This document shows positions 14,996-23,607 of a DNA stretch of 32,294 nt, in pieces. Source of the DNA: Bacteroidales bacterium (GTDB lineage: Bacteria; Bacteroidota; Bacteroidia; Bacteroidales; UBA3824); the NCBI GenBank assembly GCA_017535325.1, contig JAFXUC010000088.1, positions 1 through 32,294 on the forward strand, given 5' to 3'. Under the pieces are notes generated by a model that was not told the origin of the DNA, did no database searches, and saw nothing but the letters and a program-made list of their open reading frames with translations. The first letter of the stretch is position 1. Every line of letters begins with the position of its first letter. Made by a program: the position numbers and the translations under genes.

Positions 14996-15661
14996 TTAGT
15001 TGATGAATTTTACCTTGTTTTCGTCTCTTGGTTTTGCTGCGGGGCTTTCGTCAGGATAGCCGACAGCGAGAATGTAAATCAATTCGTAACCTTCTGAAAA
15101 TCCGAGTTTGTCGATGAAAAATTTTGCGTTATCATTGCTTTTGATAAAACGCACGGGACCGCCCAAACAGCATGTGCCGAGACCCAAAGACTGAGCCGCG
15201 AGCATCATATTTTCGCCGAGGAGTCCGCAGTCGAGACCGGCATTGTTTTCAGCGGCAACGCAGATGATGTTGGGCGCGTTGCGGAACATATTTTTGAAGT
15301 CCGGGTCTTTGGCAACGGTTTCGGCGTTGGCGTTTTTGTAAACCTCGTTTACTTGGTTGATAAGTTCCTGACTTTCCACTACACGGATTTCCCACGGCTG
15401 TTTGTTCATACCGCTTGGAGCGTTGATTCCGCATTTTACGATTGTTTCAAGTTTCTCGTGTTCAACGGGAGTGTCTTTGTACTTGCGGATACTGCGGCGA
15501 GCCATCATGGCTTTAACGACTTGGTTTTCACCGTTTAGACAGCATTGTTCGGTTTTCTGACAGTTTGTGTCATTTTTACATTTTTCGCTGCCGTTGCTGC
15601 AAGACTGGCTCAGCGAAAATACTGCGGCAGCAGCCGCGAGTGTAAGAATTATTTTTCTCAT
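14996..15661 (-). CDS. nitroreductase-family protein with lipoprotein signal
   Basis: 221 residues. Residues 1-21 form a signal ending FSLSQSC, a plausible but not canonical lipobox, followed by a Cys-rich linker (KCKNDTNCQKTEQCC). The rest is a compact nitroreductase fold: ARRSIRKYKD (FMN phosphate contact), INAPSGMNKQPWEI, and GLGTCCLGG in the second half. Nitroreductases are cytoplasmic FMN enzymes as a rule; a predicted exported, lipid-anchored form is unusual, although such forms are found in some anaerobes. Electron donor and substrate unknown. I see no TAnnTTTG box immediately upstream; the palindromes at 15723-15775 lie in the shared upstream region. Confidence 0.8.
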   Translation of the reverse strand: MRKIILTLAAAAAVFSLSQSCSNGSEKCKNDTNCQKTEQCCLNGENQVVKAMMARRSIRKYKDTPVEHEKLETIVKCGINAPSGMNKQPWEIRVVESQELINQVNEVYKNANAETVAKDPDFKNMFRNAPNIICVAAENNAGLDCGLLGENMMLAAQSLGLGTCCLGGPVRFIKSNDNAKFFIDKLGFSEGYELIYILAVGYPDESPAAKPRDENKVKFIN

Positions 15662-15722
15662 CTGATTTTTTGTATTAGTTTTTTAGAAGTTTGACGGCGA
15701 AAAAAGGGAAAGGTTTAAATTG

Positions 15723-15744
15723 AGTATCTTGTATGCAAGATACT
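15723..15744. promoter_or_regulatory. operator-like palindrome 1
   Basis: Arms AGTATCTTG (15723-15731) and CAAGATACT (15736-15744) around a 4-base centre. It is almost the same sequence as the next palindrome, 35 bases on. Confidence 0.65.
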
Positions 15745-15757
15745 TTTTGTGTGATTT

Positions 15758-15775
15758 TATCTTGTATACAAGATA
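15758..15775. promoter_or_regulatory. operator-like palindrome 2 (perfect 18 bp)
   Basis: TATCTTGTATACAAGATA is a perfect palindrome. A third half-site, TCTTGTA (15791-15797), overlaps the -33 box of the promoter below. The TTGTATACAA core resembles GntR/FadR-class operators; this is only an analogy, as no regulator gene is adjacent. Confidence 0.7.
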
Positions 15776-15791
15776 CTTTCACTAACAATGT

Positions 15792-15822
15792 CTTGTATTT
15801 TGTATGATTTTTACTAATTTTG
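15792..15822 (+). promoter_or_regulatory. promoter of the FISUMP gene at 15851
   Basis: CTTG (15792-15795), 19 bases, TAATTTTG (15815-15822). The -33 box coincides with a half-site of the palindromic operator, so a bound protein there would compete with RNA polymerase. Confidence 0.55.
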
Positions 15823-15850
15823 TGCTGTTGAATAATTATAACGAATTTAA

Positions 15851-16531
15851 ATGATTACAATTATGAAAAGACAAACTTCAATTCTTCTTTTGTTGTTGAC
15901 ATTTTTATTTGTGAATGTTGATAACGCAACCGCACAGCAAAAACACGAATACGTTAACCTTGGACTGCCTTCCGGTACACTTTGGGCGACTTGCAATGTC
16001 GGCGCAGATAATCCAGAAGATTACGGCAACTATTATGCATGGGGTGAAACAGAACCCAAAGACACGTATTCGTGGAGCAACTATAAATATTGCAAAGATG
16101 GCGACTATAAAATGCTTACCAAATACGGTGAAGAATCCCCAAATAAAGGCTTTTCCTATAATACAAAAGACCTCGACTCTTCCGACGATGTAGCCACAGT
16201 CTGTTGGGGTAGCGATTGGTGTATGCCAACGTTATCACAGTGGATGGAACTCAGAGATATGTGCTCATGGGTATGGACTACGTGCAACGGTATGAATGGA
16301 TTTGAGGTAAAAGGACCAAACAACAATAAAATTTTTCTTCCAGCGGCAGGCTTCCGCATCGATTTAAATATCCATAAAACTGATTCCGAAGGTTACTATT
16401 GGTCTTCATCGCGCCACATGCCGGAATTAGCCTGGGATGCTTGCTTTGGCTCTGACTCAGAATCCTTATTTCTACTTGGAAATTACCGTTGCTACGGACT
16501 GTCAGTTCGTCCCGTGCGGAGCAGAAAATAA
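15851..16531 (+). CDS. exported FISUMP-domain protein
   Basis: 226 residues from the first ATG; the ATG at 15863 (MKRQTSILLLLLTFLF) gives the cleaner signal peptide and may be the real start. After cleavage near ATAQQ the protein is one FISUMP/C-type-lectin-like domain: EYVNLGLPSGTLWATCNVGA, NYYAWGETEPK, CWGSDWCMPTLSQWMEL, LPAAGFR, GYYWSSS and the end YGLSVRPVRS. Such single-domain proteins are frequent in gut Bacteroidales and often encoded in many variants. No enzyme motif. Located behind tandem palindromes, so probably under dedicated control. Extracellular or periplasmic; function unknown. Confidence 0.8.
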   Translation: MITIMKRQTSILLLLLTFLFVNVDNATAQQKHEYVNLGLPSGTLWATCNVGADNPEDYGNYYAWGETEPKDTYSWSNYKYCKDGDYKMLTKYGEESPNKGFSYNTKDLDSSDDVATVCWGSDWCMPTLSQWMELRDMCSWVWTTCNGMNGFEVKGPNNNKIFLPAAGFRIDLNIHKTDSEGYYWSSSRHMPELAWDACFGSDSESLFLLGNYRCYGLSVRPVRSRK

Positions 16532-16541
16532 ACTACGTAAG

Positions 16542-16576
16542 TTTTTTGCTTTCTCCGCAAAAAAACATTATCTTTG
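16542..16576 (+). promoter_or_regulatory. promoter of the AAA-ATPase-like gene
   Basis: TTTTTTG (16542-16548), 20 bases, TATCTTTG (16569-16576), 32 bases before the ATG at 16609. A very good match to the Bacteroidota consensus. Confidence 0.7.
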
Positions 16577-16608
16577 CACATTGATAACCCCAAAAAAGGC
16601 AAAGTATT

Positions 16609-18240
16609 ATGATAAACTATCCGCTTAGCATACAGAGTTTTGAAGACCTTAGAAATAAAAAATGTGTCTATGTTGACAAGACTGAATATGTTTATAATCT
16701 TGCACATAAAGGCAAAACCTATTTTCTTGCCCGTCCGCGCAGATTTGGAAAAAGTCTGTTCTGTAATACTTTGCGTGCATATTTTGAAGGCAAGAAGCAT
16801 CTCTTTGAAGGCTTGAAAATCTATGATTTGGAGAAAGATTGGATTAAGTATCCCGTGATTTACCTCGACTTCGTGAGCGGCGACTATACAGTAGGGTCAA
16901 TAACGCTTATCGACAAAATTAGGGTTACCTTGCAGGAATACGAGGACGGAAACGGTATACAATTCGATGAGAGTGCCATCAAGGAGAGGATTGAGGCTCT
17001 TGATGAAAAAATAAAAAACGAACCGATGAAGGTCGAAAGTTTTTCGTTGTCGTTTCGTTTGGAGTATGATTTGAAAGCCGTATATGAGAAAACTGGACTT
17101 CAAACCGTGATGATTGTGGATGAATATGACAATCCGCTAATTAAGAGCGTTAATCTTGAAACAGACAAGGAAATTTACCGTGGTTTTTTCTCGGTGTTGA
17201 AGTCTGCCGACAGGTATTTCCGTTTTGTTTTCTTGACGGGCGTTACAAAATACGCCAAGACTTCGATTTTCAGCGGTACAAACCAGCCGTATGACATCTC
17301 GTTGGAACAAAATTATGCGGCAGTCTGCGGCATTACGCATGACGAATTGTTGTCGTATTTCAAAGACGAAATCCAAGCCTTTGCAAATCAGGAAGAAATT
17401 TCGTTTGACGAAATGCTCGCCGAACTCAAAAAATGGTACGATTCCTACTTGTTTCACGAGCGGGGAATCAAAGTATTCAATCCCGTGAGTCTGTTTTCTG
17501 CGTTGCAGGGCAAAGATTTTCAAAATTATTGGTACAAAACAGGAACGCCCACAATCCTGATGCAAAGGATTAAAAATACATATTTTGACATCAAAACTCT
17601 TCGTGGCGACTTGGAATATGGCAAAGACGCTCTGATTGACTACAAGGACGATGAGTTTAGGACAGACCTCGTGCCGTTGCTGTATTACACCGGCTATCTG
17701 ACAATCAAGTCGTATGACAAAGAATACAGGTCATATACTCTCGGATTTCCGGATTACGAAGTGGAAATGAGTTTTTTTGAATCGCTTGCCAAGGAGTTTT
17801 ACACTACAATGGAAAATCCGTCAGGATTGGATTACACAAAATTCAAGGAAGATTTCCGCACCGGCGATGTTGAGGGCGCAATCGAGCGTATGAAAGCCTT
17901 GTTTAGTTCGTTGCCTTACGCCCCAAACAAGAGTCTCCGCCTTATTGAACGTGATTTTCAAAACGTTATCTACTTGTTGTTCACCATTTTGGGCGAATAT
18001 ATCATCAGCGAGGCGCATTTTTCCAAGGGACGTGCTGACAGCATTTTGATTAACAAAAAATATGTTTATATTTTTGAATTTAAAATTGACCAAGACGCTC
18101 AAACGGCTCTCAATCAGATAAACGTAAAAAATTACGCCGGACGTTTCAAAATGGACGACCGTCAAGTGATAAAAGTCGGCGTAAGTTTTTCAAGCGCGGA
18201 GAAGAATATTGTTGATTGGGTGATGGAAGAAGCAAATTAA
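16609..18240 (+). CDS. AAA-ATPase-like / PD-(D/E)XK nuclease-like protein (PF09820-type)
   Basis: 543 residues. The N-terminal NYPLSIQSFEDLRNKKCVYV and DKTEYVYNL, the P-loop variant RPRRFGKS (Gly47-Lys48-Ser49) and VMIVDEYDNPL (Walker B) define the AAA-ATPase-like family. The C-terminal domain has PD-(D/E)XK nuclease residues: Asp477 in GRADSIL and Glu490-x-Lys492 in IFEFK, followed by ALNQINVKNYAGRF. Length is normal and all key residues are intact. The family is amplified in many Bacteroidota genomes, has no known function, and has been suspected of mobile or defensive roles. Its own promoter precedes it and a metallopeptidase gene follows after 16 bases, probably on the same transcript. 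Confidence 0.88.
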   Translation: MINYPLSIQSFEDLRNKKCVYVDKTEYVYNLAHKGKTYFLARPRRFGKSLFCNTLRAYFEGKKHLFEGLKIYDLEKDWIKYPVIYLDFVSGDYTVGSITLIDKIRVTLQEYEDGNGIQFDESAIKERIEALDEKIKNEPMKVESFSLSFRLEYDLKAVYEKTGLQTVMIVDEYDNPLIKSVNLETDKEIYRGFFSVLKSADRYFRFVFLTGVTKYAKTSIFSGTNQPYDISLEQNYAAVCGITHDELLSYFKDEIQAFANQEEISFDEMLAELKKWYDSYLFHERGIKVFNPVSLFSALQGKDFQNYWYKTGTPTILMQRIKNTYFDIKTLRGDLEYGKDALIDYKDDEFRTDLVPLLYYTGYLTIKSYDKEYRSYTLGFPDYEVEMSFFESLAKEFYTTMENPSGLDYTKFKEDFRTGDVEGAIERMKALFSSLPYAPNKSLRLIERDFQNVIYLLFTILGEYIISEAHFSKGRADSILINKKYVYIFEFKIDQDAQTALNQINVKNYAGRFKMDDRQVIKVGVSFSSAEKNIVDWVMEEAN

Positions 18241-18256
18241 TAAAAATTATATAACA

Positions 18257-19048
18257 ATGAAACGCAAAACGAAAAAACATCTCATACAAACTGTATGTTC
18301 TATTTTGGTGGTTGTGATTTTTTTCATGTCCCACAAGATTGGCATGGCAAAGACGGAATTTAACAACATCACAATCTATTACCACGATGAGGTTGTAACC
18401 AACGACACTGATTTAAACAATTTGTATCAAAAAATAGTGAATAAATTTGCGGACAAGGGATTCCCCTTGCCAAAGTCAAATTATTCCGTATATCTCTGTA
18501 AAAGTTCAACAGAGTTTAAGATAAAATCAATCACTTTCACTAACGGTGTACGGGGCAAAAATTTTCAATTTTTAGACAGAATGTACATACAAGAGGCGGA
18601 CATCGCCAATGACGAAGTTCAAGCCGCAAGTCAGGCTCTTAACAATAGAACATTAAGCGGAACTGTTGCGCATGAACTGACACATTCTTATCAGCAGGAA
18701 AAATTGGGATTTTTCAAGTATAGAACTGCGCCAAATTGGAAATTGGAAGGTATGGCTGATTATGTTGCAAATCAGTCCTCAGCCAAAACTGCTGACGCTT
18801 TGCCTTTGTTTTTAAACGGCGAAACGTATTCTGACACAATAAATTGCGACAAAAAAATATGGGAAGGTGTTTATTTCTATTTTGTCAGCCGTCTGCGCGT
18901 TGATTATTTGTTAACGTACAAAAAAATGTCCGAAGACGAGTTTTGGAATACTGATTTTGATTTGGAAAAATTAGACTCTGAAATCAGAACGGCAATAAAA
19001 CAAGGCGGTTATATTTTTGACAATTTAACCCCGCACATCATGCACTAA
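18257..19048 (+). CDS. membrane-anchored HExxH metallopeptidase-like protein
   Basis: 263 residues. One N-terminal hydrophobic segment (about 10-24, TVCSILVVVIFFMSH) serves as anchor or uncleaved signal. The zinc motif is HELTH (His139, Glu140, His143) in GTVAHELTHSYQQEK, and Glu164 in WKLEGMADYVA is the likely third ligand, 21 residues after the second His. This is a gluzincin arrangement; the fold around it (YSVYLCKSSTEF, a domain that detects prefixes of peptidase substrates in similar families) resembles collagenase-like or DUF-type secreted peptidases. Active site would face the periplasm. It follows the AAA-ATPase-like gene by 16 bases. Substrate unknown. Confidence 0.75.
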   Translation: MKRKTKKHLIQTVCSILVVVIFFMSHKIGMAKTEFNNITIYYHDEVVTNDTDLNNLYQKIVNKFADKGFPLPKSNYSVYLCKSSTEFKIKSITFTNGVRGKNFQFLDRMYIQEADIANDEVQAASQALNNRTLSGTVAHELTHSYQQEKLGFFKYRTAPNWKLEGMADYVANQSSAKTADALPLFLNGETYSDTINCDKKIWEGVYFYFVSRLRVDYLLTYKKMSEDEFWNTDFDLEKLDSEIRTAIKQGGYIFDNLTPHIMH

Positions 19049-19070
19049 CGCGCTGTGATGTATGGGGTTA
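19026..19070. terminator. imperfect hairpin between converging genes
   Basis: Arms 19026-19040 and 19056-19070 pair at 13 of 15 positions, with the metallopeptidase stop codon inside the 15-base loop. It is not followed by a clear T run on either strand, so termination is plausible but not certain. Confidence 0.4.
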
Positions 19071-19087
19071 TAGATATATCGCCTTTG

Positions 19088-20119
19088 TTACAATACCGGG
19101 AACAGATATTTGTAAATATTTGATAATTCGGCTTGAAGGTCGGGCGAATCGGCGGTAACGGCTATTACAGCGTTTTTGTCAGGGCAAACAATAATGTACT
19201 GACCTCTTGCTCCGTCGGCGCGGTACGAGTTTTCGGGACAACGCCACATTTGGTATCCGTAGCCCAAAAGCCATGCGCAGTTTTCTTCGGTAAGACCTTT
19301 GGCTTCAACCTCGTCGGGACGTGTGCCGGCAGGAACCGAAGGTACTTGATATTTTGAGGCTTCTTCTACCCATTCTCTGCTAATCAACTGTTTGCCGTTC
19401 CAAACGCCTTTGTTGAGAAACAATTGACCAAATTTTGCCATATCTTCTGTTTTGATGTACAATCCCCATCCGCCGCAGTTTATGTGCTGAGGACTTTCTT
19501 CCCATTTGGGTTTTGCTATGCCGAGGGGTTCAAACAGGCGGGGTGTAAGGTAATCCAAAATCTTTTCGCCGGTAACTTTCTGAACTATTGCCGAGAGCAT
19601 ATATGTGCCAATTGAGTTGTAACAATACCAAGTGCCGGGAGTTTTGGTAACGGGGTGGGCAAGAAAAGCCTTTGTCCAAGTTTCGGTGGTATCGTTGCCC
19701 ACTTGCGGTTCGGTTTCGTGTCCGCAGTTCATTGTCAACAAGTCTTTTATGGTAATGGCTTTGAGATTGTCGGAAACATCTTCGGGCAGTTCATCGGGGA
19801 AAAAATCCACCAATTTGTCGGTAACTTTCAGTTTGCCTTCGTCAACAGCCATTCCTACTGCCGTGGCGCAAAACGATTTGCTTACTGAGTGCATCACGTG
19901 CGGAGTGTTTTCTTCGCCGCCGTTAGCCCAGCGTTTATAAACAATATCGCCGTCTTTTAAAATCATAACGCTCTGAATAGTAACGTTTTTAATTGTGTCG
20001 GTAACGGCAAAAAGTTCATCGGCAGCCTCTTTGATAACATCGTTTTTAGTCTTGTTGCCTGCGCATCCCGCCAGCAATGTCGCTGCGGCAAATGCTGAAA
20101 TGATAAATGATTTTTTCAT
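19088..20119 (-). CDS. serine beta-lactamase-like hydrolase lipoprotein (PF00144 type)
   Basis: 343 residues. Lipobox LLAGC (Cys19). The class C beta-lactamase/esterase fold is shown by SVSK (Ser78 nucleophile, Lys81), the YNSIGTYML segment (Tyr167, corresponding to the Y-S/A-N motif), KDLLTMNCG, and GWGLYIKTEDMAKFGQLFL near residues 215-235. Members hydrolyse esters, peptides or peptidoglycan-derived D-amino acid bonds; true beta-lactamase activity is less likely. Envelope-facing lipoprotein, single gene. A TACATTTG -7 box is present on the minus strand at 20161-20154, but the -33 box is unclear. Confidence 0.85.
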   Translation of the reverse strand: MKKSFIISAFAAATLLAGCAGNKTKNDVIKEAADELFAVTDTIKNVTIQSVMILKDGDIVYKRWANGGEENTPHVMHSVSKSFCATAVGMAVDEGKLKVTDKLVDFFPDELPEDVSDNLKAITIKDLLTMNCGHETEPQVGNDTTETWTKAFLAHPVTKTPGTWYCYNSIGTYMLSAIVQKVTGEKILDYLTPRLFEPLGIAKPKWEESPQHINCGGWGLYIKTEDMAKFGQLFLNKGVWNGKQLISREWVEEASKYQVPSVPAGTRPDEVEAKGLTEENCAWLLGYGYQMWRCPENSYRADGARGQYIIVCPDKNAVIAVTADSPDLQAELSNIYKYLFPVL

Positions 20120-20281
20120 CTTGTGTGATTTTTTTGAGTGAATATTGTTTTGGCAAATGTAAAAAGAATTTTTTAAGAAAAGTGCAAATGCTTGGAAATA
20201 TTTTTTGTTAATGTGAAGAGGCTTTGCCGGGTTAAAAATTATTGCTGTTTGCGGTTGATTTTTTAAAAAATATAAAAAAAA

Positions 20282-20312
20282 TTTGCAGTTTCAAATAGAA
20301 TTATTAGTTTTG
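20282..20312 (+). promoter_or_regulatory. promoter of the lpxD-lpxC/fabZ-lpxA operon
   Basis: TTTG (20282-20285), 19 bases, TAGTTTTG (20305-20312). Transcription would start near 20318, so the upstream in-frame GTG at 20312 cannot be the start codon of lpxD and the leader is only about 12 bases. Confidence 0.7.
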
Positions 20313-20329
20313 TGCAAAATTATGCAGTT

Positions 20330-21355
20330 ATGGAATTTACGGCAAAAATCATAGCACAATATTTAGGAGGGCAGGTGGACGGCGACGAAAATGTTACCGT
20401 TTCCTCCGTTTCCAAAATAGAAAATGGCAAAAAAGGAACGCTGACTTTCCTTTCTAACCTCAAATACACACCTTATATTTATACGACCGAAGCCTCCATC
20501 GTTTTGGTTAACAAGGATTTCAAACCCGAAAAACCTGTCAAGGCAACTTTAATCCGTGTTGACAACGCTTACGAATGTCTTGCAAAACTGCTTCAACTTT
20601 ACGAACAGTCAATCGCAAAACCTATCGGAGTGGAGCAGCCGAGTTTTGTAGCCGAAGGTGTGGAACTCCCTGACGGAATTTATCTCGGCGCGTTTGCATA
20701 CGTTGCAAAAGGCGTTAAATTGGGTAAAAACGTAAAAATCTATCCGCAGGTTTATATCGGCGAAAACGTGAAAATCGGCGACAACGTTACGCTTTATTCC
20801 GGCGTTAAAATCTACAAAGACTGCGTTTTGGGCAGTAATGTAACCGTTCATGCCGGAACGGTAATCGGCTCTGACGGTTTTGGTTTTGCTCCTCAGGCAG
20901 ACGGCACTTACTACAAGATTCCGCAAATCGGAAACGTTATTATCGAAGACGATGTGGAACTCGGCGCAAACGTTACGATTGACCGCTCAACTATGGGCAG
21001 TACAATCATTCACAAGGGTGTAAAACTCGATAACCTTTGCCATGTAGCCCACAACTGCGAAATCGGTGAAAACACCGTTATGGCGGCTCAATGCGGTTTG
21101 GCAGGCAGCACCATCATCGGCAAAAATACTATGGCGGGCGGACAATGCGGTTTTGCAGGACACATGACTTTGCCTGACAACTGCAAATTTGGCGGCAAAA
21201 CGGGAGTCAGCCACAAACTTAAAGAAGAGGGAACTTATATCGGTTATCCGGCTGTTCCGCAAATGCAGTTTTTTAAGACACAGATCATTCTCAAAAAACT
21301 GCCTGATTTATTGAAAGAACTGGAAAATTTAAAACTTGAAGATTCAAAGAAATGA
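20330..21355 (+). CDS. lpxD: UDP-3-O-acylglucosamine N-acyltransferase LpxD
   Basis: 341 residues from the ATG at 20330 ([14 protein letters not shown]), the same length as E. coli LpxD; the promoter position supports this start. N-terminal uridine-binding domain (about 1-100), then left-handed parallel beta-helix hexapeptide repeats ([20 protein letters not shown] and so on), then a C-terminal helix. The catalytic His is His241 in [10 protein letters not shown]. It adds the second 3-hydroxyacyl chain to UDP-3-O-acylglucosamine in lipid A synthesis, in the cytoplasm. First gene of the operon; its stop overlaps the lpxC/fabZ start (ATGA). Confidence 0.95.
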   Translation: MEFTAKIIAQYLGGQVDGDENVTVSSVSKIENGKKGTLTFLSNLKYTPYIYTTEASIVLVNKDFKPEKPVKATLIRVDNAYECLAKLLQLYEQSIAKPIGVEQPSFVAEGVELPDGIYLGAFAYVAKGVKLGKNVKIYPQVYIGENVKIGDNVTLYSGVKIYKDCVLGSNVTVHAGTVIGSDGFGFAPQADGTYYKIPQIGNVIIEDDVELGANVTIDRSTMGSTIIHKGVKLDNLCHVAHNCEIGENTVMAAQCGLAGSTIIGKNTMAGGQCGFAGHMTLPDNCKFGGKTGVSHKLKEEGTYIGYPAVPQMQFFKTQIILKKLPDLLKELENLKLEDSKK

Positions 21356-22743
21356 AGCAAAAAACCATAAAAGAGCCGTCAAAAGTTCTCAAAGGCAGCG
21401 GCTTGCATACAGGCGTTGAGGTAGAAATGAAATTTTTGCCCGCAGCCGAAAATTTTGGAATACGTTTTAAGCGTGTTGACTTGGAAAACCAACCCGAAAT
21501 CCGCGCTTTGGCGGAAAACGTTTGCGATACTTCGCGCTCTACTGCAATCGCTAACGGCGAAGCAAAAGTCGGCACTATTGAGCACGTTATGTCTGCTCTC
21601 GCAGGTCTGGGAGTTGACAACGTGTTAGTTGAAATCAACAACGCCGAAACTCCGATTCTTGACGGCAGTGCAAAACCTTTTGTTGAAGCCTTGCAGCAGG
21701 CGGGAATAGTTGAGCAGGAGGCAGAGAAAAACTTTTTTGTAATAAAAGAAAACCTTACATATTCAAACCCCGAAAAAGGTATTGAGTTTACTTTGATTCC
21801 TGACGAGAAATATTCTATCAATACGATGATTGATTATAACTCTCAGGTTCTGGGTTCGCAGTTTGCTTCAACAATAGAATTTGAAGGTTATGACAAAGAA
21901 ATTGCACCTTGCAAGACATTTGTTTTTACAAAAGAACTTGAATTTTTAGCAAAAAACAATCTTATAAAAGGCGGCAGTCTCGACAATGCGCTCGTTATCA
22001 TGGAAGACGAAATGCCGCAGGAAAAAATTGACGAATTAGCAAAACTTTTGGGCAAACAGAGCGTAGAATTTTCGGGCAGAAAAGGCATTCTTAACGAAAA
22101 AGCCTTAATCTTTGCTAACGAACCCGCAAGACACAAACTTCTTGATTTAGCAGGTGATTTGGCACTTGTAGGTATACCGTTTAAAGGGAAAATTTTTGCA
22201 ACACGTCCCGGACATTTTTCAAACGTTGAGTTTGCAAAAATTATCCGTCAGCACATAAAAACTAAACAAAAAGAAAACCGCGTTGAATTTGATATTTTCA
22301 AAGCCCCGGTAATGGACGTCAACAAAATCAAGCAGTTGATGCCGCACAGATTTCCGTTCTTGCTTGTTGACAAGATTATTGAAATGTCAAAAACGGTGGT
22401 TGTCGGCGTTAAAAACCTGACTTACAACGAGGCGTTTTTCCAGGGACATTTTCCGAGCGAGCCTGTATTTCCGGGTGTTCTTCAACTTGAAGCAATGGGT
22501 CAGACTGGTGGAATTCTCGTTCTAAACAACGTTGACGAACCCGAAAGATATTCGACGTATTTCTTAAAAATCGACAAAGTTAAATTCAAAGCCAAAGCCG
22601 TTCCGGGCGACGTATTAGTTTTCCGTCTTGAAATGACAGAACCTATACGCAGGGGAATTGTGATGATGAAAGGACAGACTTTTGTAAACGGTCAGGTGAT
22701 TTCGGAAGGCGAGTTTACGGCAATGGTTACAAAAAACAAATAG
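21352..22743 (+). CDS. lpxC/fabZ: bifunctional LpxC deacetylase / FabZ dehydratase
   Basis: 463 residues in two domains. LpxC (about 1-305): [11 protein letters not shown], zinc ligands His78 (TIEHVMSAL), His261 and Asp265 ([14 protein letters not shown]), and His288 in RPGHFSN. It deacetylates UDP-3-O-acyl-GlcNAc, the committed step of lipid A synthesis. FabZ (about 318-463): [14 protein letters not shown], the catalytic His366 in [11 protein letters not shown] and Glu380 in LQLEAMGQ; it dehydrates 3-hydroxyacyl-ACP. The fusion is characteristic of Bacteroidota and some relatives and couples use of 3-hydroxyacyl-ACP for lipid A and for fatty acids. Overlaps lpxD by 4 bases; lpxA starts 4 bases after its stop. 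Confidence 0.96.
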   Translation: MKQKTIKEPSKVLKGSGLHTGVEVEMKFLPAAENFGIRFKRVDLENQPEIRALAENVCDTSRSTAIANGEAKVGTIEHVMSALAGLGVDNVLVEINNAETPILDGSAKPFVEALQQAGIVEQEAEKNFFVIKENLTYSNPEKGIEFTLIPDEKYSINTMIDYNSQVLGSQFASTIEFEGYDKEIAPCKTFVFTKELEFLAKNNLIKGGSLDNALVIMEDEMPQEKIDELAKLLGKQSVEFSGRKGILNEKALIFANEPARHKLLDLAGDLALVGIPFKGKIFATRPGHFSNVEFAKIIRQHIKTKQKENRVEFDIFKAPVMDVNKIKQLMPHRFPFLLVDKIIEMSKTVVVGVKNLTYNEAFFQGHFPSEPVFPGVLQLEAMGQTGGILVLNNVDEPERYSTYFLKIDKVKFKAKAVPGDVLVFRLEMTEPIRRGIVMMKGQTFVNGQVISEGEFTAMVTKNK

Positions 22744-22747
22744 TGAT

Positions 22748-23527
22748 ATGATACATAAATTAACCGAAATAAATCCGAATGCCAAAATCGGCGAAAACGT
22801 TGAAATCGGGCCGTTTTGCGTGATTGACGACGACGTTGTAATCGGCGACGGCTGCCGTCTGATGTCAAACGTAAGGGTTTGCTCCGGAACGCGGCTCGGT
22901 AAAAACAACCTGATTTTTCCGGGTGCGGTAATCGGCGCGGTACCTCAGGACTTGAAATTCAAAGGCGAGTACACGACTCTTGAAGTCGGCGACAACAACA
23001 CGTTCAGGGAATGTGTAACTCTCAACCGGGGCACGGCTTCGCGCGGAAAGACTGTTATCGGGTCAAACAACCTGATAATGGCTTACTGCCACGTGGGACA
23101 CGACTGTGTTTTGGGCAGTCATTTGGTTATCAGCAACGCGACACAGATTGCGGGCGAGGTTGAAATTGACGACTGGGCTGTTATAGGCGGCGGTTCGGCG
23201 ATAGTTCAGTTCTCGAAAATCGGCGCACATTCCATGGCTTCGGGTATGTCGGGTGTCAACAAGGACATTCCGCCGTATTCGTATGCGGGCAGAACGCCGA
23301 TTCAGTTTTGCGGCATAAACATCGTCGGAATGCAGCGCAGAGGCTTTACCGAGGAGCAGATTTTGAACATTAAAAACTGTTACAGGTTTATTTACCAGTC
23401 AGAATTGAATCTCTCAAAAGCGATAGAGAAGATTAAAGCGGAAATTCCTGATTGTAAGGAAAAAGACGAAATCTTGAATTTCATAGCAAGAAGCGAGCAC
23501 GGAATTTTAAAAGGTCCGAAGTTGTAA
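22748..23527 (+). CDS. lpxA: acyl-ACP--UDP-GlcNAc O-acyltransferase LpxA
   Basis: 259 residues, normal for LpxA. Hexapeptide-repeat beta-helix from residue 1 (NPNAKIGENVEIGPFCVI), with catalytic His118 in MAYCHVGHDC. GMSGVNKDIPPYSYAGRTP and the C-terminal helical domain are typical. It transfers a 3-hydroxyacyl chain to UDP-GlcNAc, the first lipid A step. Third gene of the operon; a terminator lies directly downstream. Confidence 0.95.
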   Translation: MIHKLTEINPNAKIGENVEIGPFCVIDDDVVIGDGCRLMSNVRVCSGTRLGKNNLIFPGAVIGAVPQDLKFKGEYTTLEVGDNNTFRECVTLNRGTASRGKTVIGSNNLIMAYCHVGHDCVLGSHLVISNATQIAGEVEIDDWAVIGGGSAIVQFSKIGAHSMASGMSGVNKDIPPYSYAGRTPIQFCGINIVGMQRRGFTEEQILNIKNCYRFIYQSELNLSKAIEKIKAEIPDCKEKDEILNFIARSEHGILKGPKL

Positions 23528-23539
23528 AAAGAAAAAAAA

Positions 23540-23584
23540 TGCAGGAGAAAATTTCAAAAAACTTCTCCTGCAATTTTTTTTAAT
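23540..23584. terminator. terminator of the lpx operon (bidirectional)
   Basis: TGCAGGAGAA (23540-23549) pairs with TTCTCCTGCA (23563-23572), followed by nine T on the plus strand and preceded by an A run. It also serves the ferredoxin gene converging from the right. Confidence 0.88.
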
Positions 23585-23607
23585 AGAAATTATTTCCTTT
23601 CTTGGGA

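Noticed and set aside
20312..20329. GTG start for lpxD
   Set aside because: It is the last base of the -7 box onward, so it would not be transcribed as a start; the ATG at 20330 gives the usual 341 residues.
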